Shown here piece by piece: positions 35,367 to 44,439 of a DNA stretch of 64,000 bases (the first letter of the stretch is position 1; each line of letters begins with the position of its first letter). The translations under genes and the position numbers were made by a program. Where the stretch lies: assembly GCF_024749045.1 (NCBI RefSeq), contig NZ_CP087184.1, positions 3,100,001 to 3,164,000 on the forward strand, written 5' to 3'. The notes below the pieces were generated by a model. The model worked only from the letters and a program-made list of their open reading frames with translations, searched no databases and had not been told where the DNA came from. The stretch comes from Pseudomonas sp. B21-028. Its GTDB lineage: Bacteria; Pseudomonadota; Gammaproteobacteria; Pseudomonadales; Pseudomonadaceae.

Positions 35367-36668
35367 CTACACCGCTGCGTTGTTGCGGTGCTTTTCTTCA
35401 ATCCACTGGGACATGTATTGGGTGCTCTTGTGCTGGTGGTGGCGCAACATGCTGCCGGTGAAATTGTCACGACGGCGTTGCCCCAGGTTGGCACGGCACG
35501 CCAGGATACTTTCAATCAGCGCCGGCCCATGAATCTCTTTGCGGTACCGCTCCGCCAGCAGCTTCAGGCCGGCATCCCGGGCCTGGCTCCAGCGGGTCGG
35601 GTCGCTGTACAACTGCACGGCGGCGTTGGCGAGGGTTTCGGCACTCTGGCCGATAACCCCGGGCCAGGGCATCTCCCCATACATGGCCTCGGCGCCGATG
35701 GGCGTGGTGACGCTTGGCGTGCCACAGAGCATGGCTTCGACCAGCTTGCCCTTGATGCCAGCGCCGAACCGCAGCGGTGCCAGGCAGATGCGGGCCGCCG
35801 ACATCACCTGCAGGGCATCCTCCGCCCAGTTCATGATATGGAATCCCTGGGTCGGATTATGCAGCGCGGCAGCTTTTGGCGGGGTGTAGGCGCCGTACAG
35901 GTGCAGTTGCGCGCCCGGCAGTTGCTGGCGGATCAGCGGCCAGATGGCATTCTTCATCCAGAGCACCGCGTCCCAGTTCGGCGCATGGCGGAAGTTGCCG
36001 ATACTCAAGAAGTGCGCACGATCTTCGAAGGGCACCGGTGACGTGGCCGGCAAGTCGATCATCAATGGGCACCAGAACAGGAGGCTGCGGGGCACATTGA
36101 AGTGCTCCACCAACAGCTCGATCTCCACCTCGGACACCATCAGGTTCAGGTCGCAGCGGTACAAGGCGGCGATCTCGCGCTTGGCCATATCGGTGTCGGC
36201 CATCAGCTGGAATGTTTCGGGCAGGTCTGGCGCGAAAAGATCGCTGAAGTCCTGGGAGGTCTCGTCAGCTTTCAAGCGGTCCTTGAGGCGCTGATGCCGG
36301 GCGTGGCGCAGGCTTTGCAGATCGGACGTTTCCAGCACACGCAGGGCGCCGGGGCATTGCATCTCGACCCGCCAGCCGAACTGCTCTTCCATCATGAATT
36401 GGTCGAACAGGACGATATCCGGCGCCAGTTCGCTGACGAACACATCGAAACTGCTGTTGTTGAGTTCGATGGGCACTTCGTGGATGCCCAGCCCGATCAG
36501 GTCCGCGCGGTGCTCTCCGGGCCTCGCCGGGCTGCTGAAGGTGATGTCCCAGCCTTGCCCGAGGAAGGCTTCCAGGATCTGCATGATGTGCCCACCCGCC
36601 GCCGATGAACGCGGCTCGGGCCAGACATAACCGATGACCAGGACCTTGAGGGCGGAGGGATGAGGCAT
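35367..36668 (-). CDS. Glycosyltransferase, GT4-like
   Basis: 433-aa cytoplasmic or peripheral glycosyltransferase of the GT-B type. The N-terminal half begins KVLVIGYVWPEPRSSAAGGH, typical of nucleotide-sugar transferases with a Gly-rich acceptor loop. The C-terminal half contains FLSIGNFRHAPNWDAVLWM and the donor-site segment LAPLRFGAGIKGKLVEAMLC followed by GTPSVTTPIGAEA, with the conserved Glu. The tail after about residue 390 is rich in His/Asn and unlike the family. It stands alone between mtlR and a receiver gene, without other polysaccharide genes. Donor and acceptor are unknown. Confidence 0.85.
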   Translation of the reverse strand: MPHPSALKVLVIGYVWPEPRSSAAGGHIMQILEAFLGQGWDITFSSPARPGEHRADLIGLGIHEVPIELNNSSFDVFVSELAPDIVLFDQFMMEEQFGWRVEMQCPGALRVLETSDLQSLRHARHQRLKDRLKADETSQDFSDLFAPDLPETFQLMADTDMAKREIAALYRCDLNLMVSEVEIELLVEHFNVPRSLLFWCPLMIDLPATSPVPFEDRAHFLSIGNFRHAPNWDAVLWMKNAIWPLIRQQLPGAQLHLYGAYTPPKAAALHNPTQGFHIMNWAEDALQVMSAARICLAPLRFGAGIKGKLVEAMLCGTPSVTTPIGAEAMYGEMPWPGVIGQSAETLANAAVQLYSDPTRWSQARDAGLKLLAERYRKEIHGPALIESILACRANLGQRRRDNFTGSMLRHHQHKSTQYMSQWIEEKHRNNAAV

Positions 36669-36746
36669 GGGCAGGCATTTCCTTGGGAGGGATCAGGCGC
36701 AGTCGGCGCGCGGGGGCGCCGATAGTGACCAAGAATCCGCTTGGGC

Positions 36747-37118
36747 TCAAGAAAGAATGCTTTTGACTTTGTCGCGCAACTGGTCGATGGAAAAAGGCTT
36801 GCCGATCACCGCCATGCTTTCCGGTACGTCGATGCTTTCGGCATAGCCGCTGGCGAACAGGACCGGCAGCGCAGGTCGCACCAGGCGGGCTTGCCTGGCC
36901 AGCTCGCGGCCGTCCATCACCGGCAGGCCTATGTCCGTCATCATCAGGTCGATCGGTTGATCCAGATTGCGCAGGAAGTCCAGCGCCTGCTCGCAACCGT
37001 CCGCCTCGAGTACCTGGTATTCCAGTTCTTCCAGTACATCGACGATCAACATACGGACGATGTCGTCGTCTTCGACTACCAGGACGTTGACGGCAGTGAC
37101 AGGGGCGGGGGTGGACAT
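36747..37118 (-). CDS. Stand-alone response regulator receiver
   Basis: 123 aa from ATG 37118. A single CheY-like receiver: acidic pair VVEDDDIV near 15-18, phospho-acceptor Asp in LMMTDIGLPVMDG near 60, Thr/Ser in VLFASGYAE and Lys in VIGKPFSIDQL. The LPxMDG and SGYA signatures are shared with the receivers of the kinases nearby. It has no output domain and is divergent from the 1,162-aa kinase, with 255 bases between starts, so it may be a diffusible phosphate acceptor of that system. Confidence 0.9.
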   Translation of the reverse strand: MSTPAPVTAVNVLVVEDDDIVRMLIVDVLEELEYQVLEADGCEQALDFLRNLDQPIDLMMTDIGLPVMDGRELARQARLVRPALPVLFASGYAESIDVPESMAVIGKPFSIDQLRDKVKSILS

Positions 37119-37373
37119 AGTGGTTATTCTCAGAAAATAAAATCGGGAAGGGCGAAAAAAGGCCTCATGTATGAGTAAGTAGCGAGGCGGCACAAGTTCC
37201 CAATCCTGTACAAGAAAGGATCTATAGTACAAGAGCTGACAAGGATAGTCGTTTTCTTGCTACGGGGCAGATCGTTGTGGGAATCGTACCTTTGACTTTG
37301 TCAGAAATGTGGATCCAACCCTTCTCTTTCGGGCAAACTCCATGGTTTCCAACTGTTCGCCAAGGCCTTTTCC

Positions 37374-40300
37374 ATGACTCTTTCGTCTTCGGTTGACGAG
37401 CAAAGTTTTCGCAAGCTCATGAGCCGCAATATCAGCCTGCCGTTGGGCATGGGTGCCCTCAGCGCGGTGTTTTTCATTGTGCTGATCACGTATCTGCTGT
37501 CGGTGATCCAGTGGGTCGGGCACAGCGATCGGGTGATCAGTAATGCCAACGAAGCCATCAAGCTGAATGTGGACCTGGAGACCGGCATGCGCGGCTATCT
37601 CTTGAGTGGGGACGAGCACTTCCTCGACCCCTATGAGATCGCCAGGCCGCGTATTGCCGTCGCGCTTGAGACATTGCTGGAATTGACAGCCGATAACCCC
37701 ATCCAGACCGAGCGCCTGCATAAGGTGCAAGCGCTCCAGACGGATTGGGCCAATTACGCCCAGGGCATGATCGACCTGCAACGCAGCAGCGGCGATTATC
37801 GGGGCGCGGTGAAGGCCGGGCGCGGCAAGCGGCTGACGGACGAAATCCGCAGGACCTTTGAAGACATTGTCGAAACCGAGGAGCAATTGCGTACCGCGCG
37901 CAACGAAGAGGTGCGCTCCACCACGATCTGGAGCATTACCCTCTACCTGCTGTTCGTTGCCGCTGTCAGCGGATTGCTGGCCTATGTCGGACGGCGAGAT
38001 CTGTTGAGCCTGTCCAACAGTTACGGCGCCAGCCTGCGGATACAGCAAGAGAGTGCCTTGCACCTGGAAAAACAGGCCTGGCTACGCAATGGCCAGACCC
38101 AACTGGCCGAGCAAGTGCTGGGGCAGCTGACCCTGAACCTGTTGGGGCGCAACATCCTGCAGTTCTGCGCCAAATATCTCGGCACCGTCGTCGCTGCGCT
38201 GTATGCGCGGGAGGAAAACGGCATGCTCAGGCGCGTCGCCACCTACGGTCTTTCCCGGGAGGACGATGAACAGCACCAAGTGATCGTCGCCGGCGAAGGC
38301 ATCGTCGGCCAGGCCGTGCAGCAGGGGCGTCTTATTCGTCTGGACCATGTTCCTGACGATTACCTGAAGGTCAGCTCCGGGCTGGGGCAGGGCTTGCCCA
38401 ACAGCGTGGTGGTAGTGCCGACCAGCGACGACGACCGGATCAACGGTGTCATCGAACTGGGCTTTCTGCGCCCCTTGACCGAGCGCGATCTCGAGCTGCT
38501 GGAACTGATTGCCGGTAACGTCGGCACTTCCATCGAGGCCGCTCGTTACCGGCAGCGCTTGCAGGAAGTACTGGCGGAAACCCAGCAGTTGAACGAAGAA
38601 CTGCAGGTCCAGCAGGAAGAGCTCAAGACCGCCAACGAAGAGCTTGAGGAGCAGTCGCGCATTCTCAAGGAGTCCCAGGTCCACCTGGAGGCTCAACAGC
38701 AGGAACTGGAACAGACCAACGAGCAACTGGCCGAGCAACGCGACGCCATGGACCAGAAAAACAACGAGCTGAATCTGGCCCAGCTCCAGTTGCAGGAACG
38801 CGCCGACGAGTTGCAGCGTTCGAGCAAGTACAAGTCCGAGTTTCTCGCCAACATGTCCCATGAGCTGCGCACGCCGCTCAACAGTTCGCTGATCCTGTCC
38901 AAGCTGTTGGCGGAGAATCCGCAGAACAACCTGAGCGAGGAACAGGTCAAGTTTGCCGAATCGATCTACTCCGCCGGCAACGATCTGCTGAACCTGATCA
39001 ATGACATTCTCGACATCTCCAAGGTCGAGGCCGGCAAGCTGGAGGTTCGTCCGGAAAACACCGGCGTGGCGCGCCTGGTGGAAGGCTTGCGCGACCTGTT
39101 CAAGCCGCTGGCGGCCGACAAGGGCCTGGGCTTCGAAGTCCAGGTGCTGCCCGACGCACCCGCGATGCTGTACACCGACCGCCAGCGCCTGGAACAGGTG
39201 CTCAAGAACTTGTTGTCCAACGCGGTGAAGTTCACCGAGCAAGGCACCGTGAGCCTGTCCGTGGCCGGCCAGCCGGGTTCAGGCATTGCCTTCATGGTGC
39301 GGGATTCGGGCATCGGCATTTCCCCCGAGCAGCAGCAAAGCATCTTCGAGGCATTCCGCCAGGCCGACGGCACCACCAATCGCCGTTACGGCGGTACCGG
39401 CCTGGGGCTGTCGATCTCCCGGGACCTGGCAACCTTGCTGGGCGGTTCGATCTCCGTTTCCAGCGCGCCGGGGCAGGGCAGTGTGTTCACGCTGGTGTTG
39501 CCTGAGCGTTATGTCGAACCTGGGGAGACACCGGTGGAGCCGCGGACCTTCACGCCCACGGCCACTGTGCCGGCCGCCGTGACCAATGCGCCGGTGCCCG
39601 CACCGGCACCGCTGGTCGCCCAGGTAGAACCGCCCATTGCCAGCTTCGCCGACGACCGGGACAAGGCGCCATTCAACGGCCGCTGCATCCTGGTGATCGA
39701 AGACGAGCCCAAGTTCGCCCGGATCCTGTTCGACCTCGCCCATGAATTGGATTACCAATGCCTGGTGGCCCATGGCGCCGACGAAGGCTTTGACCTGGCC
39801 TCGCAACTGAGCCCCGATGCAATCCTGCTGGACATGCGCCTGCCGGACCATTCCGGGCTGACGGTGTTGCAGCGGCTCAAGGAGCAGGCCGCGACCCGGC
39901 ATATCCCGGTGCATGTGATTTCCGTCGAAGACCGCGTCGAGGCCGCGATGCACATGGGCGCCATCGGCTATGCGGTCAAGCCGACCACCCGTGAAGAGCT
40001 CAAGAACGTGTTCGCCCGCCTGGAAGCCAAGCTGACCCAAAAGGTCAAGCGAGTGTTGCTGGTGGAAGACGATGATCTGCAGCGCGACAGTATTACCCGC
40101 CTGATCGGCGACGAGGACATCGAGATCACCGCCGTTGGCCTGGCCCAGCAGGCCTTGGATCTGCTGCGGACCAACGTCTACGACTGCATGGTCATCGACC
40201 TGAAGTTGCCGGATATGTTGGGCAATGACCTGCTCAAGCGCATGTCCACCGAAGAGATCTGTTCATTCCCGCCGGTGATTGTTTACACCGGGCGCAACCT

Positions 40301-40862
40301 GACCCGCGATGAGGAGGCCGAGCTGCGCAAGTATTCGCGCTCGATCATCATCAAGGGCGCCCGCTCGCCAGAGCGTTTGCTGGACGAGGTGACACTCTTT
40401 TTGCACAAAGTCGAATCCCGCTTGTCCCATGAAAGGCAGCGGATGCTCAAGACAGCCCGCAGCCGGGACAAAGTGTTCGAGGGCCGCAAGGTGCTGCTGG
40501 TGGATGACGATGTGCGCAACATCTTTGCATTGACCAGCGCCCTGGAGGCAAAAGGGGCGATCGTGGTCATTGGCCGTAACGGTTATGAAGCGATCGAGCG
40601 CCTCAATGAAGTGGAAGACATCGATCTGGTGCTGATGGACGTGATGATGCCGGAAATGGACGGTTTCGAAGCCACTGCGCGCATCCGCAAGGACCCGCGC
40701 TGGCGCAAGCTGCCTATCATCGCCGTGACGGCCAAGGCCATGAAGGATGATCAGGAGCGTTGCATCGCGGCCGGCTCCAACGACTACCTGGCCAAACCGA
40801 TCGACCTCGATCGCCTGTTTTCGCTGATTCGCGTGTGGTTGCCGAATATGGAAAGAATTTAG
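37374..40862 (+). CDS. Hybrid sensor histidine kinase CHASE3-GAF-HisKA-HATPase-REC-REC-REC
   Basis: 1,162-aa membrane kinase. TM1 at about 24-46, a CHASE3-type sensor (about 50-185, with ETGMRGYLLSGDEHFLDPY), TM2 at about 188-206, GAF (about 240-400), and a long Glu/Gln-rich coiled coil (about 400-490). Then HisKA with NMSHELRTPL (His 496), HATPase with RYGGTGLGLSIS, and three receivers with phospho-acceptor Asp 820, 942 and 1089. The stop overlaps a GTG start of a CheR gene. Together with the following CheR and CheB it forms a chemosensory-like phosphorelay without an MCP, CheA or CheW. Confidence 0.92.
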   Translation: MTLSSSVDEQSFRKLMSRNISLPLGMGALSAVFFIVLITYLLSVIQWVGHSDRVISNANEAIKLNVDLETGMRGYLLSGDEHFLDPYEIARPRIAVALETLLELTADNPIQTERLHKVQALQTDWANYAQGMIDLQRSSGDYRGAVKAGRGKRLTDEIRRTFEDIVETEEQLRTARNEEVRSTTIWSITLYLLFVAAVSGLLAYVGRRDLLSLSNSYGASLRIQQESALHLEKQAWLRNGQTQLAEQVLGQLTLNLLGRNILQFCAKYLGTVVAALYAREENGMLRRVATYGLSREDDEQHQVIVAGEGIVGQAVQQGRLIRLDHVPDDYLKVSSGLGQGLPNSVVVVPTSDDDRINGVIELGFLRPLTERDLELLELIAGNVGTSIEAARYRQRLQEVLAETQQLNEELQVQQEELKTANEELEEQSRILKESQVHLEAQQQELEQTNEQLAEQRDAMDQKNNELNLAQLQLQERADELQRSSKYKSEFLANMSHELRTPLNSSLILSKLLAENPQNNLSEEQVKFAESIYSAGNDLLNLINDILDISKVEAGKLEVRPENTGVARLVEGLRDLFKPLAADKGLGFEVQVLPDAPAMLYTDRQRLEQVLKNLLSNAVKFTEQGTVSLSVAGQPGSGIAFMVRDSGIGISPEQQQSIFEAFRQADGTTNRRYGGTGLGLSISRDLATLLGGSISVSSAPGQGSVFTLVLPERYVEPGETPVEPRTFTPTATVPAAVTNAPVPAPAPLVAQVEPPIASFADDRDKAPFNGRCILVIEDEPKFARILFDLAHELDYQCLVAHGADEGFDLASQLSPDAILLDMRLPDHSGLTVLQRLKEQAATRHIPVHVISVEDRVEAAMHMGAIGYAVKPTTREELKNVFARLEAKLTQKVKRVLLVEDDDLQRDSITRLIGDEDIEITAVGLAQQALDLLRTNVYDCMVIDLKLPDMLGNDLLKRMSTEEICSFPPVIVYTGRNLTRDEEAELRKYSRSIIIKGARSPERLLDEVTLFLHKVESRLSHERQRMLKTARSRDKVFEGRKVLLVDDDVRNIFALTSALEAKGAIVVIGRNGYEAIERLNEVEDIDLVLMDVMMPEMDGFEATARIRKDPRWRKLPIIAVTAKAMKDDQERCIAAGSNDYLAKPIDLDRLFSLIRVWLPNMERI

Positions 40863-41677
40863 TGGAAAGAGACACCGATATTGAACTGCGTTTGCTGATC
40901 GACGCGATCTACCTCAAGTACAGCTACGATTTCAGGGATTACTCCGGCGCGTCCATCAAGCGCCGGGTTCACCACGCGCTGAGCCAGTTCGAATGCCGGA
41001 CCATCTCAGCGCTCCAGGAACGTGTACTGCACGACCCGGGCATGTTCATGCAGTTGCTGCAACTGCTGACGATCCCTGTCAGTGAGATGTTCCGCGACCC
41101 CTCGCACTTCCTGGCCATTCGCCGGGAAGTGGTGCCGCTGCTCAAGACCTATCCGTCGCTCAAGATCTGGATCGCCGGTTGCAGCACGGGGGAGGAAGTC
41201 TATTCCATGGCGATCCTGCTGCATGAAGAGGGCCTGCTGGACCGCACGCTCATCTACGCCACCGACATCAATCCCAGGTCGCTGGAGAAGGCCAAGCAGG
41301 GCATTTTTGCCCTGGAGAACGTACGGGCCTATACCCAGAACTATCAGTTGGCCGGGGGGCGATGCTCGTTTGCCGATTACTACACTGCCGCCTACGATTA
41401 TGCGATGTTCGACAAGACCCTGCGTGAGAACGTGACCTTTGCCGATCACAGCCTGGCGACGGATAGCGTCTTTTCAGAAACTCAATTGATTTCTTGTCGT
41501 AATGTATTGATATATTTCAATAAAAAGCTGCAAGATCGCGCGTTCGGGCTGTTTCATGAGTCCCTGTGTCACCGTGGTTTTCTGGTGCTGGGCAGCAAGG
41601 AGACGCTGGACTTTTCGATGTTCGGCAAGCAATTCGAGCCGTTGGTCAAACAGGAACGGATCTATCGCAAGTTATGA
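40862..41677 (+). CDS. CheR-type protein-glutamate methyltransferase
   Basis: 271 aa from GTG 40862, which overlaps the preceding stop (TAGTG) and follows GGAAAG. Both CheR parts are present: the N-terminal helical domain (SGASIKRRVHHALSQFECRT) and the SAM-binding domain with IWIAGCSTGEEVYSMAILLH, TDINPRSLEKAKQGIF and SCRNVLIYFNKKLQ. MFRDPSHF is the usual inter-domain motif. The beta-subdomain that docks receptor pentapeptides seems present. The target is unclear because no receptor gene lies in the cluster. Coupled to CheB by ATGA. Confidence 0.9.
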   Translation: MERDTDIELRLLIDAIYLKYSYDFRDYSGASIKRRVHHALSQFECRTISALQERVLHDPGMFMQLLQLLTIPVSEMFRDPSHFLAIRREVVPLLKTYPSLKIWIAGCSTGEEVYSMAILLHEEGLLDRTLIYATDINPRSLEKAKQGIFALENVRAYTQNYQLAGGRCSFADYYTAAYDYAMFDKTLRENVTFADHSLATDSVFSETQLISCRNVLIYFNKKLQDRAFGLFHESLCHRGFLVLGSKETLDFSMFGKQFEPLVKQERIYRKL

Positions 41678-42261
41678 ACCAGACAACGGACAGATCCGGA
41701 TCCGCAATGGAAGTCATCGCCGTCGGTGCATCCGCCGGCGGCGTGGAGGCGCTGCTCAGATTGTTCGGGCACCTGCGCAAAGGCTTTCGCTTGCCTATTC
41801 TGGTGGTGCTGCATCTACCCGACGAGCGCTACAGTCAGTTGGCCCAGGTCCTTGATCACCGTCTGGCGATACCGGTGCAAGAGGCTCAGGATAAACAGGA
41901 CATTCGCCCCGGTACCCTTTACGTCGCTGCGCCAGGCTACCATTTGTCGGTCGAGGCCGATCGCAGCCTGTCGTTGAGCCTGGAGGAGCCGGTGCATCAT
42001 TCGCGGCCGTCCATTGACGTGCTGTTCGAATCGGCCGCCGACGTCTATGGCCCGAACCTGCTGGCCATCGTGCTGACCGGGGCCAACGACGACGGCGCCC
42101 GGGGCTTGGCCAGGGTCAAGGAACTGGGCGGGATCACCGTCGTCCAAGATCCCGCCGAAGCCCAGGTTTCGACCATGCCGGAAGCCGCGCTGGCCCTGCA
42201 CGAGCCCGACCATATCCTCACTTTGCAAGGCATCGGCCAATTGTTGGCCGGGCTGGAATGA
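41674..42261 (+). CDS. CheB-type methylesterase domain protein
   Basis: 195 aa from ATG 41674 (ATGA overlap with CheR). Only the C-terminal methylesterase/deamidase domain is present; the receiver of classical CheB is absent. The catalytic triad is visible: Ser in AVGASAGGVEALL (about 19), His in VVLHLPDERYS (about 45) and Asp in LTGANDDGARGL (about 137). Regulation must therefore come from elsewhere, perhaps the neighbouring receivers. Its stop overlaps the next kinase start. Confidence 0.9.
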   Translation: MNQTTDRSGSAMEVIAVGASAGGVEALLRLFGHLRKGFRLPILVVLHLPDERYSQLAQVLDHRLAIPVQEAQDKQDIRPGTLYVAAPGYHLSVEADRSLSLSLEEPVHHSRPSIDVLFESAADVYGPNLLAIVLTGANDDGARGLARVKELGGITVVQDPAEAQVSTMPEAALALHEPDHILTLQGIGQLLAGLE

Positions 42262-43547
42262 ACCACATGCCAAGAGATATTCAAGCCAAACTGCTGATCG
42301 TCGATGATCTGCCGGAGAATCTGTTGGCGCTGGAGGCCCTGATCAAGGGCGACGACCGCAAGGTCTACAAGGCTCAGTCGGCTGACCAGGCATTTTCCCT
42401 GTTGCTGCAACATGACTTTGCCCTGGCCATCATCGACGTACAGATGCCAGACATGAACGGTTTCGAACTGGCCGAGCTGATGCGGGGCACGGAGAAGACC
42501 CGTAGCATTCCGATCATTTTTGTCAGCGCCGCCGGCCGCGAGCGCAACTATGCCTTTACCGGCTATGAAAACGGCGCGGTGGACTTCTTGCACAAGCCAT
42601 TGGACACCCATGCCGTCAAGAGCAAGGTCAACGTGTTCGTGGAACTCCATCGCCAGAAGAGGGCGGTGAAGGAGCAGGTCATCGCCCTGGAGCGGAGTCG
42701 GCGGGAACAGGAAGTGCTGCTTCAGCAATTGCAGGCCACCCGCAGCGAACTCGAGCAGGCGGTGCGAATGCGCGACGATTTCATGTCGATTGTCGCCCAC
42801 GAGGTCCGCACGCCTCTCAACGGCCTGATTCTCGAAACACAACTGCGCAAGATGCACCTGGCCCGGGACAATGCCGCGGCGTTCAGCCTGGATAAGGTGA
42901 AGGCGATGGTCGAGCGCGACGAGCGGCAGATCAAGAGCCTGATCCGACTCATTGAGGACATGCTGGATGTGTCGCGCATTCGTACCGGCAAGTTGTCCAT
43001 CCGCCCGACCCGTTTCAACCTGTCGGCGCTGGTGGAAAACCTGTTGCGCAATTTCCAGCCGCAGTTGCTGGCTGCCGAATGCGCGTTGAACTACACCGCC
43101 GAGCCGTCGGTGGAAGGGCTCTGGGATGAGTTTCGGATCGAGCAGGTGGTGTCGAACCTGCTGACCAATGCGTTGCGCTATGGGGGCAAGAGCCCGATCG
43201 ATGTGCGCGTCTACAAGACGCCCGAGCATGCCTGTATCGAGGTCCAGGACCACGGCATCGGTATCAGCGAGGAGAACCAGAAACGCATCTTCCAGCAGTT
43301 CGAGCGGGTGACCTCTAAAGCGGTCGCCTCCGGTCTGGGGTTGGGCTTATTCATTTCCGAGCAGATCGTCACCGCCCATGGCGGGACCATCACGGTCAAC
43401 AGCCGTATCAACGAGGGCGCGTTGTTCCGCGTTTGCCTGCCGTTGCAGGGCGCTGTCCTTTCAAAAAACGTCGCATTGACGCAACCTCTGAATGGCCCTA
43501 CGGTCGTATCAGCAGCTATTGATCGAACGAAGGCTTCTCATGAGTGA
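42258..43547 (+). CDS. Hybrid kinase REC-HisKA-HATPase
   Basis: 429-aa soluble kinase. An N-terminal receiver (LIVDDLPENLLALEAL; phospho-acceptor Asp 60 in IIDVQMPDMNGFEL) is followed by a coiled coil, HisKA with FMSIVAHEVRTPLNGL (His 181) and HATPase with SGLGLGLFISEQI. No membrane segment. This order lets phosphorylated input from another kinase gate its autokinase. Translationally coupled on both sides (ATGA at each end). Confidence 0.92.
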   Translation: MNHMPRDIQAKLLIVDDLPENLLALEALIKGDDRKVYKAQSADQAFSLLLQHDFALAIIDVQMPDMNGFELAELMRGTEKTRSIPIIFVSAAGRERNYAFTGYENGAVDFLHKPLDTHAVKSKVNVFVELHRQKRAVKEQVIALERSRREQEVLLQQLQATRSELEQAVRMRDDFMSIVAHEVRTPLNGLILETQLRKMHLARDNAAAFSLDKVKAMVERDERQIKSLIRLIEDMLDVSRIRTGKLSIRPTRFNLSALVENLLRNFQPQLLAAECALNYTAEPSVEGLWDEFRIEQVVSNLLTNALRYGGKSPIDVRVYKTPEHACIEVQDHGIGISEENQKRIFQQFERVTSKAVASGLGLGLFISEQIVTAHGGTITVNSRINEGALFRVCLPLQGAVLSKNVALTQPLNGPTVVSAAIDRTKASHE

Positions 43548-43917
43548 AGATGCGCAAGATGTCGTACTGGTGGTCGAGGATGATCCGTCAATCATGATGG
43601 TATTGTCCGCCTACCTGTCAGGGGCGGGCTATCGGGTGCTGCAGGCCGAAAACGGGGAAAAGGCCTTCGAAATCCTGGCAAGCAAACCCCACCTCGACAT
43701 GATGATTACCGACTTTCGCCTGCCGGGCGGCATTTCCGGGGTGCAGATCGCCGAACCTGCGGTCAAGCTGCGTCCTGAGCTGAAAGTGATCTTCATCAGC
43801 GGTTACGCCCAGGAAGTGCGCGACACCGACAGCCCCATCACCCGCCAGGCGCCGATCCTGGACAAACCGTTCGACCTGGACGAATTGCAGGGCATCATGC
43901 GCTCGATGTTGTCCTGA
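43540..43917 (+). CDS. Stand-alone response regulator receiver
   Basis: 125 aa from ATG 43540, overlapping the kinase stop by 8 bases. CheY-like receiver with VVEDDPSIMMVL, Asp in MMITDFRLPGGISG (about 60), SGYAQE and ILDKPFDLDEL. No output domain. Last gene of the kinase-cheR-cheB-kinase-receiver operon and the likely terminal phosphate acceptor. Confidence 0.92.
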   Translation: MSEDAQDVVLVVEDDPSIMMVLSAYLSGAGYRVLQAENGEKAFEILASKPHLDMMITDFRLPGGISGVQIAEPAVKLRPELKVIFISGYAQEVRDTDSPITRQAPILDKPFDLDELQGIMRSMLS

Positions 43918-43944
43918 GGCTTTTAAGTTCACCCCAGCCCCCTG

Positions 43945-44428
43945 CGGGAGCGAGCCTGCCCGCGATGACGGCGGCACATTCAACATCTCTGAGGCAGATA
44001 TACCGCTATCGCGAGTAGGCTCGCTCCCACACTGGGTCCTGCGGCGTATGCAGCTTTATGTAGGCCACAAAACCCTGTGGGAGCGAGCTTGCCCGCGAAG
44101 GCGGCACATTCAACATCTCTGAGGCAGACATACGGCTATCGCGAGCAGGCTCGCTCCCACACTAGGTCCTGCGGCGTATGCAGCTTTATGTAGGCCACAA
44201 AACCCTGTGGGAGCGGGCTTGCCCGCGAAGGCGGCACATTCAACATCTCTGAGGCAGACATACGGCTATCGCGAGCAGGCTCGCTCCCACACTAGGTCCT
44301 GCGGCGTATGCAGCTTTATGTAGGCACAAAGCCCTGTGGGAGCGGGCTTGCCCGCGAAGGCGGCGGCACATTCAACATCTCTGAGGCAGATATACCGCTA
44401 TCGCGAGCAGGCTCGCTCCCACAGGGGA
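43945..44428. repeat. Four tandem copies of a REPIN-containing unit, period about 130 bp
   Basis: Each unit holds two inverted REPs, the spacer GGCACATTCAACATCTCTGA and, after the second REP, GTCCTGCGGCGTATGCAGCT. The common word GCGGCACATT recurs at 43971, 44101, 44231 and 44363, giving steps of 130, 130 and 132. The inner two copies are nearly identical. The array separates two convergent signalling operons and ends 12 bases before the kinase stop. Confidence 0.9.
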
Positions 44429-44439
44429 TCCGGGTGTGT

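Noticed and set aside
43945..44428. Regular repeats that could be read as a CRISPR array
   Set aside because: The whole unit of about 130 bp repeats, including the spacers, and contains inverted REPs; no cas genes are nearby.
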